Source: Oribacterium sp. UBA3737 (GTDB taxonomy: Bacteria; Bacillota_A; Clostridia; Lachnospirales; Lachnospiraceae). Taken from it: 25,161 nt of DNA. Under the pieces are notes generated by a model that was not told where the DNA came from, did no database searches, and worked only from the letters and a program-made list of their open reading frames with translations. How positions within the stretch are numbered: the first letter of the stretch is position 1; every line of letters starts with the position of its first letter. The stretch spans positions 1 to 25,161 of the forward strand of contig DFGZ01000047.1 in NCBI GenBank assembly GCA_002371295.1, read 5' to 3'. Of the stretch, positions 8,209 to 14,768 are shown in pieces. Position numbers and translations under genes: made by a program.

Positions 8209-8237
8209 ATGATAACACTGCAGAGGCTATTTTGCAA
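8209..8237 (-). promoter_or_regulatory. Predicted pyrG promoter
   Basis: On the minus strand TTGCAA (8232-8237) and TATCAT (8209-8214, preceded by TGT) are spaced by 17 nt. The transcript would start near 8202 and carry a leader of about 300 nt containing the hairpin at 8118-8179 and the palindromic element. A bare TATAAT also lies near 7941-7946 with no good -35 box. Confidence 0.5.
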
Positions 8238-8279
8238 ACAGAAAAATCATTTGCAGGTAATAGTTCCGAAAAGCAAGAA

Positions 8280-8310
8280 GAATTCGGTCGCAGCACCGGT
8301 CACCGAATTC
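8280..8310 (-). terminator. Probable terminator of the exporter operon
   Basis: A perfect 9-bp stem, GAATTCGGT/ACCGAATTC (8280-8288, 8302-8310), with a 13-nt loop is followed on the minus strand by TTCTTGCTTTT. It lies about 50 nt after the ABC permease stop. The T tract is interrupted, so termination may be partial. Confidence 0.5.
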
Positions 8311-8358
8311 TGTCCTGTATGCCACTGTTCATTTTAAATGATTGGTAAATGATTTACA

Positions 8359-9549
8359 TCAATCCGAGCGAAGCGCATCGATAGGATTCAGTGTTGCGGC
8401 ACTTCTTGCAGGCATATATCCGAAGATAAGACCGATAGCCATGGAGATGGTGAAGGATGCGATAATCCAGCCGAAGGAGGGCTGTGCATCGATACTCATG
8501 ATCTTTCCTGCCATGGTGGTTCCGATGCAGCCGATGACGATACCGATGATACCGCCCATGGAACTGGTCACGGCTGCTTCGATAACGAACTGCATAAGTA
8601 TGGTGGATTTTTTTGCACCGAGAGCCTTTCTGATTCCGATCTCTCTGGTACGTTCAGTTACGGATACCAGCATGATGTTCATGACACCGACACCGGCAAC
8701 AAGCAGTGAGATACCGGCTATACCACCGAGCATAAGTGACATCTGGGCTATCATGTCATTCATGGAGTCAAGAAGCTCACTCATGGCTGTTACTCTGTAC
8801 AGATCCTCGTTCTTGAAGATGGTGTAGAGGAAATCCTCGATGGCCTCTGTTACTGTTGAGGCCTTCTCCACATAGCTGTCCCGCAGTGTGAAGATATAAC
8901 TGTTTATGGTTCCGTTACGTGAGAGCTTTACGGCTGCCGTATAAGGTATATACAGGAAGTCATCGCTTCCTCCCTCGCTCATCTCCTCGCTTGCGGAGGT
9001 CTGACGTTCCACGACCCCCACGATCTGATATTTTGTTCCGTTAACACTGATACGCTGCCCGATGGCTTTCTCCGCAGACACATAATAGGTCTCTGCTACA
9101 TAAAGACCTATGACCGCCACCTTCTGTCTCGCTGCGATGTCCGCGTACTGGATAAAACGTCCCTTTTCAAGATCATAATCCATGATAGAGAGATAATCCT
9201 CCGAAACTCCCGTGACCGATGTCTGGTCTGAATTTTCATTTCCTACCTTTACTGTGGCGCTGACCGAAACTGTTGGAGAAAGGTTGGAGAAATACTCTTC
9301 ATTATCAGCATAAAATGAATACATCTCGTCCACTGATACCGAACGGGAGCTCAGGTTAGTAACATTGACATTGATACGATTTGTTCCCATGGATGCAAAG
9401 CTTTCGGTCATGTAGGACATTTCGCCGTTGACTATACCTACAAGTATGATGACTGCAGCCACACCGATGATGATTCCAAGCATGGTCAGGAACGATCGCA
9501 TCTTGTTTGACCATATGCTCTTAAGAGCCAGATTAAATGAGTTTAGCAT
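8359..9549 (-). CDS. ABC transporter permease, MacB/FtsX family
   Basis: Membrane subunit of a MacB-type ABC exporter, working with the ATPase and adaptor encoded just upstream. The 396-residue protein starts MLNSFNLALKSIW then NKMRSFLTMLGIIIGVAAVI, the usual first helix of the family. Next comes a large extracytoplasmic domain (about 45-270) and three C-terminal helices in an FtsX domain, including VGVMNIMLVSVTERTREIGI before the second. I chose the ATG at 9549 because it fits the family N-terminus and follows GGAGG, though at a short 3-nt spacing. The in-frame ATG at 9570 would add seven residues. Either start overlaps the end of the ATPase gene, indicating translational coupling. The substrate is unknown; relatives export peptides, antibiotics or lipoproteins. 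Confidence 0.92.
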   Translation of the reverse strand: MLNSFNLALKSIWSNKMRSFLTMLGIIIGVAAVIILVGIVNGEMSYMTESFASMGTNRINVNVTNLSSRSVSVDEMYSFYADNEEYFSNLSPTVSVSATVKVGNENSDQTSVTGVSEDYLSIMDYDLEKGRFIQYADIAARQKVAVIGLYVAETYYVSAEKAIGQRISVNGTKYQIVGVVERQTSASEEMSEGGSDDFLYIPYTAAVKLSRNGTINSYIFTLRDSYVEKASTVTEAIEDFLYTIFKNEDLYRVTAMSELLDSMNDMIAQMSLMLGGIAGISLLVAGVGVMNIMLVSVTERTREIGIRKALGAKKSTILMQFVIEAAVTSSMGGIIGIVIGCIGTTMAGKIMSIDAQPSFGWIIASFTISMAIGLIFGYMPARSAATLNPIDALRSD

Positions 9550-10510
9550 AGTCCTCCGCTGTTCCGTCATAAACTACCTTACCGTCGGATATACGCACTA
9601 TTCTTTTCGCTTCAAGCGCGATGGAATTGTCATGTGTGATCATCACGACGGTATTGCCGTCTCTGTTGATATCTTTCAGGAAGCCAAGCACCTGTCTTGA
9701 AGTCTTTGAATCAAGAGCTCCGGTGGGCTCGTCCGCAAGGATAAGCTCAGGGTCCCCCGCAAGGGCTCTTGCAATGGAGACTCTCTGCTGCTGACCTCCG
9801 GAAAGCTGAGCGGGCTTTTGCATCCACTTGTCAGCAAGGCCTACTCTCTCAAGCTGCTTCATGGCACGCTCCTTCTGTTCTGCCTTAGGAACACCGGCAT
9901 AAAGAAGGGGCAGGCAGACATTATCCAGAAGATTATCCTTCGGAAGAAGATTATACTGCTGGAAAATGAATCCTATCTTTTTGTTTCTGATGTTGGCAAG
10001 CTCGTCATCTGTCATGGAGGAAGTATCCTGACCGTTTATGAGATATCTTCCGCTGGTCGGTACATCCAGGGCTCCGATGATGTTCATGAGGGTAGATTTG
10101 CCGGAACCTGACTTTCCGACTATGGCAACGAACTCACCGTTATATATATTGATGGAAATTCCGTCGTTGGCGTGGACCTCCTCGGAGCCCATCTTGTAGA
10201 TCTTATATATATCCCTAAGCTCCAGAAGAGGCAGCTTGCCTATGTGCTCCTTAGGAATGTACAGGGTCTGATTTTTTCCTCCCTTGTTCCGTACTGCTTC
10301 CTGAGCAGCTTTAAGCTTTGCTATCTCTTCGTGGTTCTCGGCATATTCATCAGGCTCCGATTCGTCAGAACCGGGCTCCTGAAAAGCAGCGGCAGTGTCT
10401 TTGTAAATTCCATCCGCCTTTTTCGCCTTTTCCTCCGTACCGGATTCTCCGGTTCTTACGGGTTCGGCCGATTCTGCCTCCTGTTTTTTGATAATGTCTT
10501 TAATTGCCAT
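9533..10510 (-). CDS. ABC transporter ATP-binding protein, MacB/LolD type, with acidic N-terminal extension
   Basis: ATPase of the exporter. The 325-residue protein has a normal nucleotide-binding domain from about residue 95: Walker A GKSGSGKST (132-140), Q-loop Gln184, signature LSGGQQQR (236-243), Walker B LILADEP (256-262, Glu261) and switch His293. The first 94 residues are unusual: charged, Glu/Ala/Lys-rich and low in complexity, probably flexible or coiled, and absent from ordinary members of about 230 residues. Their role is unknown. ATG at 10510 has AAAAAGGA 8 nt upstream. It follows the adaptor gene by 150 nt, a gap filled by a hairpin and a palindromic repeat, and overlaps the permease gene. 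Confidence 0.95.
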   Translation of the reverse strand: MAIKDIIKKQEAESAEPVRTGESGTEEKAKKADGIYKDTAAAFQEPGSDESEPDEYAENHEEIAKLKAAQEAVRNKGGKNQTLYIPKEHIGKLPLLELRDIYKIYKMGSEEVHANDGISINIYNGEFVAIVGKSGSGKSTLMNIIGALDVPTSGRYLINGQDTSSMTDDELANIRNKKIGFIFQQYNLLPKDNLLDNVCLPLLYAGVPKAEQKERAMKQLERVGLADKWMQKPAQLSGGQQQRVSIARALAGDPELILADEPTGALDSKTSRQVLGFLKDINRDGNTVVMITHDNSIALEAKRIVRISDGKVVYDGTAEDYAKLI

Positions 10511-10532
10511 ATAATGTCCTTTTTTAAAATCA

Positions 10533-10553
10533 GGGAATCAGCAAGTGATTCCC
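10533..10553. other. Stem-loop in front of the exporter ATPase gene
   Basis: GGGAATCA (10533-10540) and TGATTCCC (10546-10553) form a perfect 8-bp stem with a 5-nt loop. It lies between the adaptor and ATPase genes, about 13 nt upstream of the AAAAAGGA ribosome site. It may influence the ratio of adaptor to ATPase by mRNA processing or stability; that is inference. Confidence 0.5.
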
Positions 10554-10564
10554 TTCAAGATTTG

Positions 10565-10660
10565 GATATAAGTGTCATAAGCTTACCTTCACTTGAGCTT
10601 TCAAAAAAGTGGAGGAAGAATCATGACACGTCCCGATATCGACTTTTGACACTCACATCT
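10565..10660. repeat. Palindromic intergenic repeat between adaptor and ATPase genes
   Basis: The left end is GATATAAGTGTCATAAGCT (10565-10583). The right end, read on the minus strand, is AGATGTGAGTGTCAAAAGTC (10641-10660), a diverged inverted copy that begins right after the adaptor stop codon. Inner inverted repeats are GTGTCAT/ATGACAC (10572-10578, 10622-10628). It belongs to the same family as the elements at 12481, 16314 and 22799. Confidence 0.7.
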
Positions 10661-10813
10661 TTACATTGGAGGACCACCGCTTCCACCGCTTCCACCGCTT
10701 CGGTTTCCGCTTCCGCCGCTTCGGTTTCCGCCACCTGATCCGCTGAATCCGCCGCCGGGGCCGCCTGAGCCTTCCGGACCACCTGATCCGCCGGGACCTC
10801 CCATCATCATTCC
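10661..10813 (-). repeat. Gly/Ser/Pro-rich low-complexity repeat coding the adaptor tail
   Basis: The last 50 codons of the adaptor consist of imperfect 9- to 18-nt units (for example ccgcttcca and ccgcttcggtttccg on the plus strand, 10678-10735) coding GGSGG and GNRSGG motifs. Such tracts can change length by slippage. It is in frame with the gene and not a CRISPR array. Confidence 0.8.
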
Positions 10814-12454
10814 CGGGTTCTCCTCAGAGCTTACGGTGGACTGGGAAACATAGACCTCGTCTCCTTCTTCAAGTTCCCCGGAAACGATCTCCACATAAGT
10901 GTCTGATGTCAGGCCTGTTTCTACTGAAACTTCATGGAAGCCGTCAGGTATGCTTGAGAAAGATGTTTTTTCGGATTTTTCTGTATCGCCGGATGATGCT
11001 GAACTGTCATAGGTCTCTCCGGTTTTGTTCTTTACGTACACCTTGTTGCCTCTTTGAAGGGCATCCACTGGGATCGCAAGAGCGTTTTCGGATTCATCAA
11101 GGATGATAACGCCTTCAACGTTCATGCCGGGAAGAAGGCCTCCGAAATCTGTCATGGTCACTGTTACAGGGTAATATGTAACACCGTTTGAAGATGTTCC
11201 CTCCATGGATATCTTTGTAACAGTTCCCTTAAAGGTCTCTCCCTCGAAGGCGTCTGCCGTTACATCAACAGACTGACCGACCTTGACTGCAGAAATATCA
11301 AGCTCATCGATGTTCATATCGAAGGTGACTTCTGTGAGGTCATATATTACTGCGAGGGATGTGGCTGAGGAACCGTTCTGAACGTTCTCGCCGACATTTA
11401 CGCTCTTTGTGACTACAGTACCTGAAATAGGTGCCGTAATGGTGTAATTTTCGAAAGTGTCTGTTGTTGAATCGAGACTGGACTGAGCGCTCTCAACTGA
11501 GGACTTTGCGCTGTCGACCTTGTCCTTGTAGTTGTAAATGATATCTTCGATGTCGTCGGCATCCGCAAGGAAAAGTGCCTGTCCTGCTACCACATAGTCT
11601 CCTTCGCTTACCAGAAGCTGTTCTACGGTTACCGAGGAGGTAAGATTGTCTGCCTTTATGGTGAAGTCTCTTGCTGCCTGGAAGGTACCGTCACCGGATG
11701 AGTTCATGCCGTTAATGCTGGCGGTGGCGGACATATCTGTGGTAAGACCGCCGGGATTTGAAACCTCAATGGTCACGTATCTGACCAGCTGACCGCCGGT
11801 AAGGGTGGATTCCATTGAGTCAACCGAAGTGACGATTCCGATGATCTCTTCAAGCGTATCTTCGATAACTACGGTTGCTGCAGTTCCCACAGGGATCATG
11901 GCAGCTTCCACTGAAAGGAAGGGTACATCCAGCTTCATGGTTGAATCGTCGTATATCTCAGCGATCTCAGTGTTTGAGCTTACCTGATCTCCGATGGAGA
12001 TATTTATGGATTTTATATGACCGGTATACTTGGATTTTACGGTATTGCCGCTGAAATCCGAGGATGCCTTGTCATAATTGCTGACAGCTCTTGAGTAACT
12101 GTTCTCTGAACGCTCCAGTGAACTGTTTGCGGAACTGAGCTTCGAATTTATGGAGGAGGAATCTATCTGGTAAAGTACCTGCCCCTCCTCCACCACATCC
12201 CCTTCCTGAAAGTCTGCCGAGATGATGGTTCCATCAACCATTGAGGTGATTTTGTAGCTGTTCTTCGGTGAGATGGTACCGGAGCTGGATAAAGAGGACT
12301 GGATGGTCTGCCTTGTAACGGTTCCGGTTTTTACTTTTGAATCTGATGAAACAGAGACTTTCTGTTTGGTGAGATAAAAGAAAGCTCCGGCTGCTGCGGC
12401 TATGAGAACCACAGCGGCGAAGATCAGTTTTTTTGATGGGAATTTAAGTTTCAT
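10661..12454 (-). CDS. HlyD/MacA-like adaptor of an ABC exporter, with tandem duplication and Gly-rich tail
   Basis: Membrane-anchored adaptor for the MacB-type exporter. Of 597 residues, about 10-28 form the N-terminal helix. Unlike ordinary MacA (about 370-400 residues) it holds two adaptor units in a row. Unit one (about 50-250) has lipoyl half-motifs at DGTIISADFQEGDVVEEGQ and TGHIKSINISIGDQV around a Ser-rich hairpin, then a barrel ending GLTTDMSATASI. Unit two (about 263-452) has VTVEQLLVSEGDYVVAGQ and SGTVVTKSVNVGENV, then a barrel ending LLPGMNVEGVIIL. A membrane-proximal-like region follows, and residues 548-597 are almost only Gly, Ser, Pro, Asn and Arg. ATG at 12454 follows GGAG. 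It is the second gene of the SLH-adaptor-ATPase-permease operon. Confidence 0.9.
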   Translation of the reverse strand: MKLKFPSKKLIFAAVVLIAAAAGAFFYLTKQKVSVSSDSKVKTGTVTRQTIQSSLSSSGTISPKNSYKITSMVDGTIISADFQEGDVVEEGQVLYQIDSSSINSKLSSANSSLERSENSYSRAVSNYDKASSDFSGNTVKSKYTGHIKSINISIGDQVSSNTEIAEIYDDSTMKLDVPFLSVEAAMIPVGTAATVVIEDTLEEIIGIVTSVDSMESTLTGGQLVRYVTIEVSNPGGLTTDMSATASINGMNSSGDGTFQAARDFTIKADNLTSSVTVEQLLVSEGDYVVAGQALFLADADDIEDIIYNYKDKVDSAKSSVESAQSSLDSTTDTFENYTITAPISGTVVTKSVNVGENVQNGSSATSLAVIYDLTEVTFDMNIDELDISAVKVGQSVDVTADAFEGETFKGTVTKISMEGTSSNGVTYYPVTVTMTDFGGLLPGMNVEGVIILDESENALAIPVDALQRGNKVYVKNKTGETYDSSASSGDTEKSEKTSFSSIPDGFHEVSVETGLTSDTYVEIVSGELEEGDEVYVSQSTVSSEENPGMMMGGPGGSGGPEGSGGPGGGFSGSGGGNRSGGSGNRSGGSGGSGGPPM

Positions 12455-12480
12455 TTGCTGCTCCAGATTTTCTGATGATT

Positions 12481-12552
12481 TGATACAGGTGTCATAAGGC
12501 TTCTCTTATATGGGCTTAAAATGTGTGCGGAGTCTCATAACACTTACATCAT
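12481..12552. repeat. Palindromic intergenic repeat between SLH and adaptor genes
   Basis: This 72-bp copy shows the clearest terminal inverted repeats of the family: GATACAGGTGTCATAAGGC (12482-12500) at the left, and GATGTAAGTGTTATGAGAC (12532-12550 on the minus strand) at the right. It fills most of the 103-nt space between the two genes and ends 5 nt after the SLH gene stop. Confidence 0.8.
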
Positions 12553-12557
12553 GATTA

Positions 12558-13658
12558 TTAATTTGCGACTGCAGTGATCTCCTGCTCGCCCTCTGAATTG
12601 AGTGACCAGACGATGGTGACCTTGTCATCCTTTTCCAGACTTCCGTATACGGAGAAGGCATAAGCCACATCATCGTTTCCTACAGCATATTCGACACCGT
12701 CGATGGAAACCGAGGTCGGTGTCATGAGATTTGTTGAGCTGTAATATACAGCATCGATAGTACCGGTGACTGTTCCCATATCTGTACCGGAGGATGAATA
12801 TGCATAAACCGACTTTGTTGAGGAGTTGTAGTATATAACCACAGGATCTCCGCTTGAAGCCGCATCCTCGATGGCGTCTGCTGAAGAGGTTTCGCCATTG
12901 AGGGTATAGCTTCCTGAGCTTTCGCTGAAAGGGATGATGCTCGAAATGCTCTTATCGACCTTAAGAAGATAAGGACCTTTGAGATTTGCTTCCAGAGTGC
13001 TGAGAAGGTTAAGATCGTCGTTGTCAGTAAGTTCGAAGCCGAAAATCTTTCCGTAGATGGTGTTGTTTGTCCTTGTGGCGGATTCGTTGGCATAGGTGTT
13101 GGTCTTCATGAGGTTATAAAGGATATTTACACAATCCTGGTAGGTAAGGTATTCATTTACACCTTTGTTTACGTTTTCGATGAGACCTATGGCAGTTGCC
13201 TTGGCGTGCCTGTTGTTCACAAGATTTCCCGTGAAGTCGGAATTTGAGTATCCGAGAAGTGTAAGGCAGGCTTTTTCTGCTTCTGTCATCTTGATACCCT
13301 GATCCGGCTTGAAAAGACCGCCAAGGTACGCACTGAGCCAGCCCTGCTCTGCGGCTATACGTATATAGGAAGCATACTGTGAGGTTGAAAGTACATCTGA
13401 AAAGACGGAGACATTGGACTCTGATGCCACCATGGTGTGGTATGTTGAGGCCATGACTACCATTTTTGCGAACTCTGCTCTCGAAACCGGCTGTTCGTTC
13501 AGTGTCACGTCAAAGTTTTCTATTATCTTTGCACTTATCAGAGCGTTTTTCCTCTGGGTAAGTGAGGTAGAGGCAAATGCCGTTAACGGGGTATATGAAA
13601 CGATACTCACTATGCCGGTGACAGCAGCCAGAGTGCCGTACATTAATCTTCTGTTCAT
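12558..13658 (-). CDS. Secreted SLH-domain protein
   Basis: The 366-residue protein starts with a signal peptide (about 1-30, hydrophobic core LAAVTGIVSIVSYTPLTAFA). Residues about 35-180 resemble three S-layer homology repeats: VSRAEFAKMVVMAS, then VFSDVLSTSQYASYIRIAAEQGWL with FKPDQGIKMTEAEKACLTLLGY, then YLTYQDCVNILYNLM. SLH domains bind cell-wall polysaccharide. The C-terminal half (about 200-366) is Ser/Thr- and beta-rich and not recognised. ATG at 13658 follows AAAGGAGATACT. It is the first gene of the exporter operon, directly behind the regulated promoter at 13761-13796, so it probably acts at the cell surface with the exporter. Whether it is a partner or a cargo cannot be read from sequence. 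Confidence 0.85.
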   Translation of the reverse strand: MNRRLMYGTLAAVTGIVSIVSYTPLTAFASTSLTQRKNALISAKIIENFDVTLNEQPVSRAEFAKMVVMASTYHTMVASESNVSVFSDVLSTSQYASYIRIAAEQGWLSAYLGGLFKPDQGIKMTEAEKACLTLLGYSNSDFTGNLVNNRHAKATAIGLIENVNKGVNEYLTYQDCVNILYNLMKTNTYANESATRTNNTIYGKIFGFELTDNDDLNLLSTLEANLKGPYLLKVDKSISSIIPFSESSGSYTLNGETSSADAIEDAASSGDPVVIYYNSSTKSVYAYSSSGTDMGTVTGTIDAVYYSSTNLMTPTSVSIDGVEYAVGNDDVAYAFSVYGSLEKDDKVTIVWSLNSEGEQEITAVAN

Positions 13659-13760
13659 AGTATCTCCTTTTCAAGTGAATCAAAGGGATGAAAGTCCGAT
13701 TGTCTGTGACGGGAGGCGTCAAAAGAAACACCCGGGACATTTTCATCAAAAGCTAGTGGG

Positions 13761-13796
13761 ATTTTAACTATGAAAGCTGAAATGCAGCTGAAAATT
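13761..13796 (-). promoter_or_regulatory. Predicted response-regulator-controlled promoter of the exporter operon
   Basis: On the minus strand two direct repeats of an 11-bp unit, AATTTTCAGCT and GCATTTCAGCT (13786-13796, 13775-13785), stand where a -35 box would be. They are followed by exactly 8 nt and a -10 box, TAAAAT (13761-13766). Direct repeats with an 11-bp period next to a -10 box are typical for activation by OmpR/PhoB-type regulators. Confidence 0.7.
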
Positions 13797-13822
13797 CTTT
13801 AGGGAAACATTCAGAAATCAAG

Positions 13823-13844
13823 TTTTCACAAATTGTTCACAGAC
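13823..13844 (+). promoter_or_regulatory. Additional 11-bp-spaced direct repeat in the divergent region
   Basis: TTTTCAC at 13823-13829 and TGTTCAC at 13834-13840 are offset by 11 bp and resemble the sites on either side (TTTTCAG). No -10 box lies 8 nt downstream, so it may be an auxiliary regulator-binding site between the two divergent promoters. Confidence 0.5.
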
Positions 13845-13892
13845 CCGGGCTTTTCATCATTAATGAAACATCTTTTTTGTACATACGGAGAC

Positions 13893-13928
13893 GGTTTTCA
13901 GACTGTTTTCAGCTTTAAATTCTACAAT
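13893..13928 (+). promoter_or_regulatory. Predicted autoregulated promoter of the two-component system
   Basis: Direct repeats GGTTTTCAGAC and TGTTTTCAGCT (13893-13903, 13904-13914) are followed by exactly 8 nt and TACAAT (13923-13928). This is the same arrangement and core (TTTTCAGCT) as the exporter promoter on the other strand. Transcription would start near 13935, giving a leader of about 155 nt. Confidence 0.7.
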
Positions 13929-13960
13929 TCAGATGTTTATTCAGCTATACTGATGATAAT

Positions 13961-13976
13961 GGCGGATATATCCGCC
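13961..13976. other. Perfect 16-bp palindrome in the two-component leader
   Basis: GGCGGATATATCCGCC is a perfect palindrome. It lies about 25 nt after the predicted start of the response-regulator transcript. It could be a binding site for a dimeric protein or form a short hairpin; there is no T tract after it. The remaining sequence of this 432-nt gap shows no convincing gene. Confidence 0.6.
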
Positions 13977-14090
13977 TTCAGCGTAAGTGAAAGAAGAACA
14001 GTCCGAAGCAGGTTAAAGATGTATGCTTCCGGGATTTAGGTACAACATTTATATGTTAAACAGATATCAATAAAATAAGAGGAAACAGAA

Positions 14091-14762
14091 ATGAAAATAC
14101 TGGTTGTCGAAGATGAAAAGCTTCTTGCGGATTCCATAAAGACCCTTCTTGAGGATAAGGGTTATGAGGCCGATGCTGTGTATGATGGTGAGTCAGGTGT
14201 TGACTATGCTGAAACCGGGGTCTATGACCTTTTGATACTTGATGTCATGATGCCGAAGATGAATGGTTTCCAGGTGGCAAAAAAGCTCCGTCAGATACAT
14301 CTCAGCACACCTATTCTCATGCTCACAGCAAAGTCTGATCTCCTGGACAGGGTCGAGGGTCTCAATTCAGGTGCAGACTACTATCTCACCAAGCCTTTTG
14401 ACAGTCGTGAGCTTCTGGCCTGTGTGACAGCTCTTCTCAGACGGCAGGGCACGGAAGTAGATGAGCTTGTTTTTGGAAATACTTCACTTGAGCTTGGCTC
14501 GGGAAGTCTTATATGCAATGAAAACGAGCTTCGCCTGAGCGCCAAGGAATTTGAGGTCATGAGGATGCTTATGCAGTCAAAGGACAAGAATCTTTCCAAG
14601 GAGTACATTCTCAGTAAAGTATGGGGATATGATTCCGATGCGGTGGAAAATCATGTTGAAGTATATGTAGGATTTCTCAGAAAGAAACTGAAGTCCATCG
14701 GTTCCAATGTCAATATCGTTGCTGCAAGACGACTCGGGTATCATCTTGAACTGGAGGAGTGA
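14091..14762 (+). CDS. Response regulator, OmpR/PhoB family
   Basis: The 223-residue cytoplasmic DNA-binding regulator has a receiver domain (about 1-118) with acidic pocket Glu7/Asp8, phospho-acceptor Asp51 in LLILDVMMPKMNGF, Thr79 and Lys101. It is followed by a winged-helix domain (about 130-222) with LSAKEFEVMRMLM and the recognition region YILSKVWGYDSDAVENHVEVYVGFLRK split over two helices. It is of normal length and has all key residues. ATG at 14091 has AGAGGAAA upstream. The histidine kinase gene follows after 6 nt. The direct repeats in front of this gene and of the divergent exporter operon are its most likely binding sites. Confidence 0.95.
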   Translation: MKILVVEDEKLLADSIKTLLEDKGYEADAVYDGESGVDYAETGVYDLLILDVMMPKMNGFQVAKKLRQIHLSTPILMLTAKSDLLDRVEGLNSGADYYLTKPFDSRELLACVTALLRRQGTEVDELVFGNTSLELGSGSLICNENELRLSAKEFEVMRMLMQSKDKNLSKEYILSKVWGYDSDAVENHVEVYVGFLRKKLKSIGSNVNIVAARRLGYHLELEE

Positions 14763-14768
14763 TTTCTT

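Noticed and set aside
8118..8237. Classical CTP-dependent slippage attenuation of pyrG
   Set aside because: The predicted transcript start region does not begin with GGGC, which that mechanism requires. A leader terminator is present, but the control must be different or absent.
10676..10740. Short tandem repeats that might be taken for a CRISPR array
   Set aside because: Units of 9-18 nt are in frame with the adaptor gene and code for Gly/Ser-rich sequence. There are no spacers of even size.
13833..14039. 68-codon plus-strand open frame upstream of the response regulator
   Set aside because: It overlaps the predicted regulator sites and -10 box, has no ribosome site, and its composition does not resemble a protein family. 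It is more likely a chance frame in the control region.
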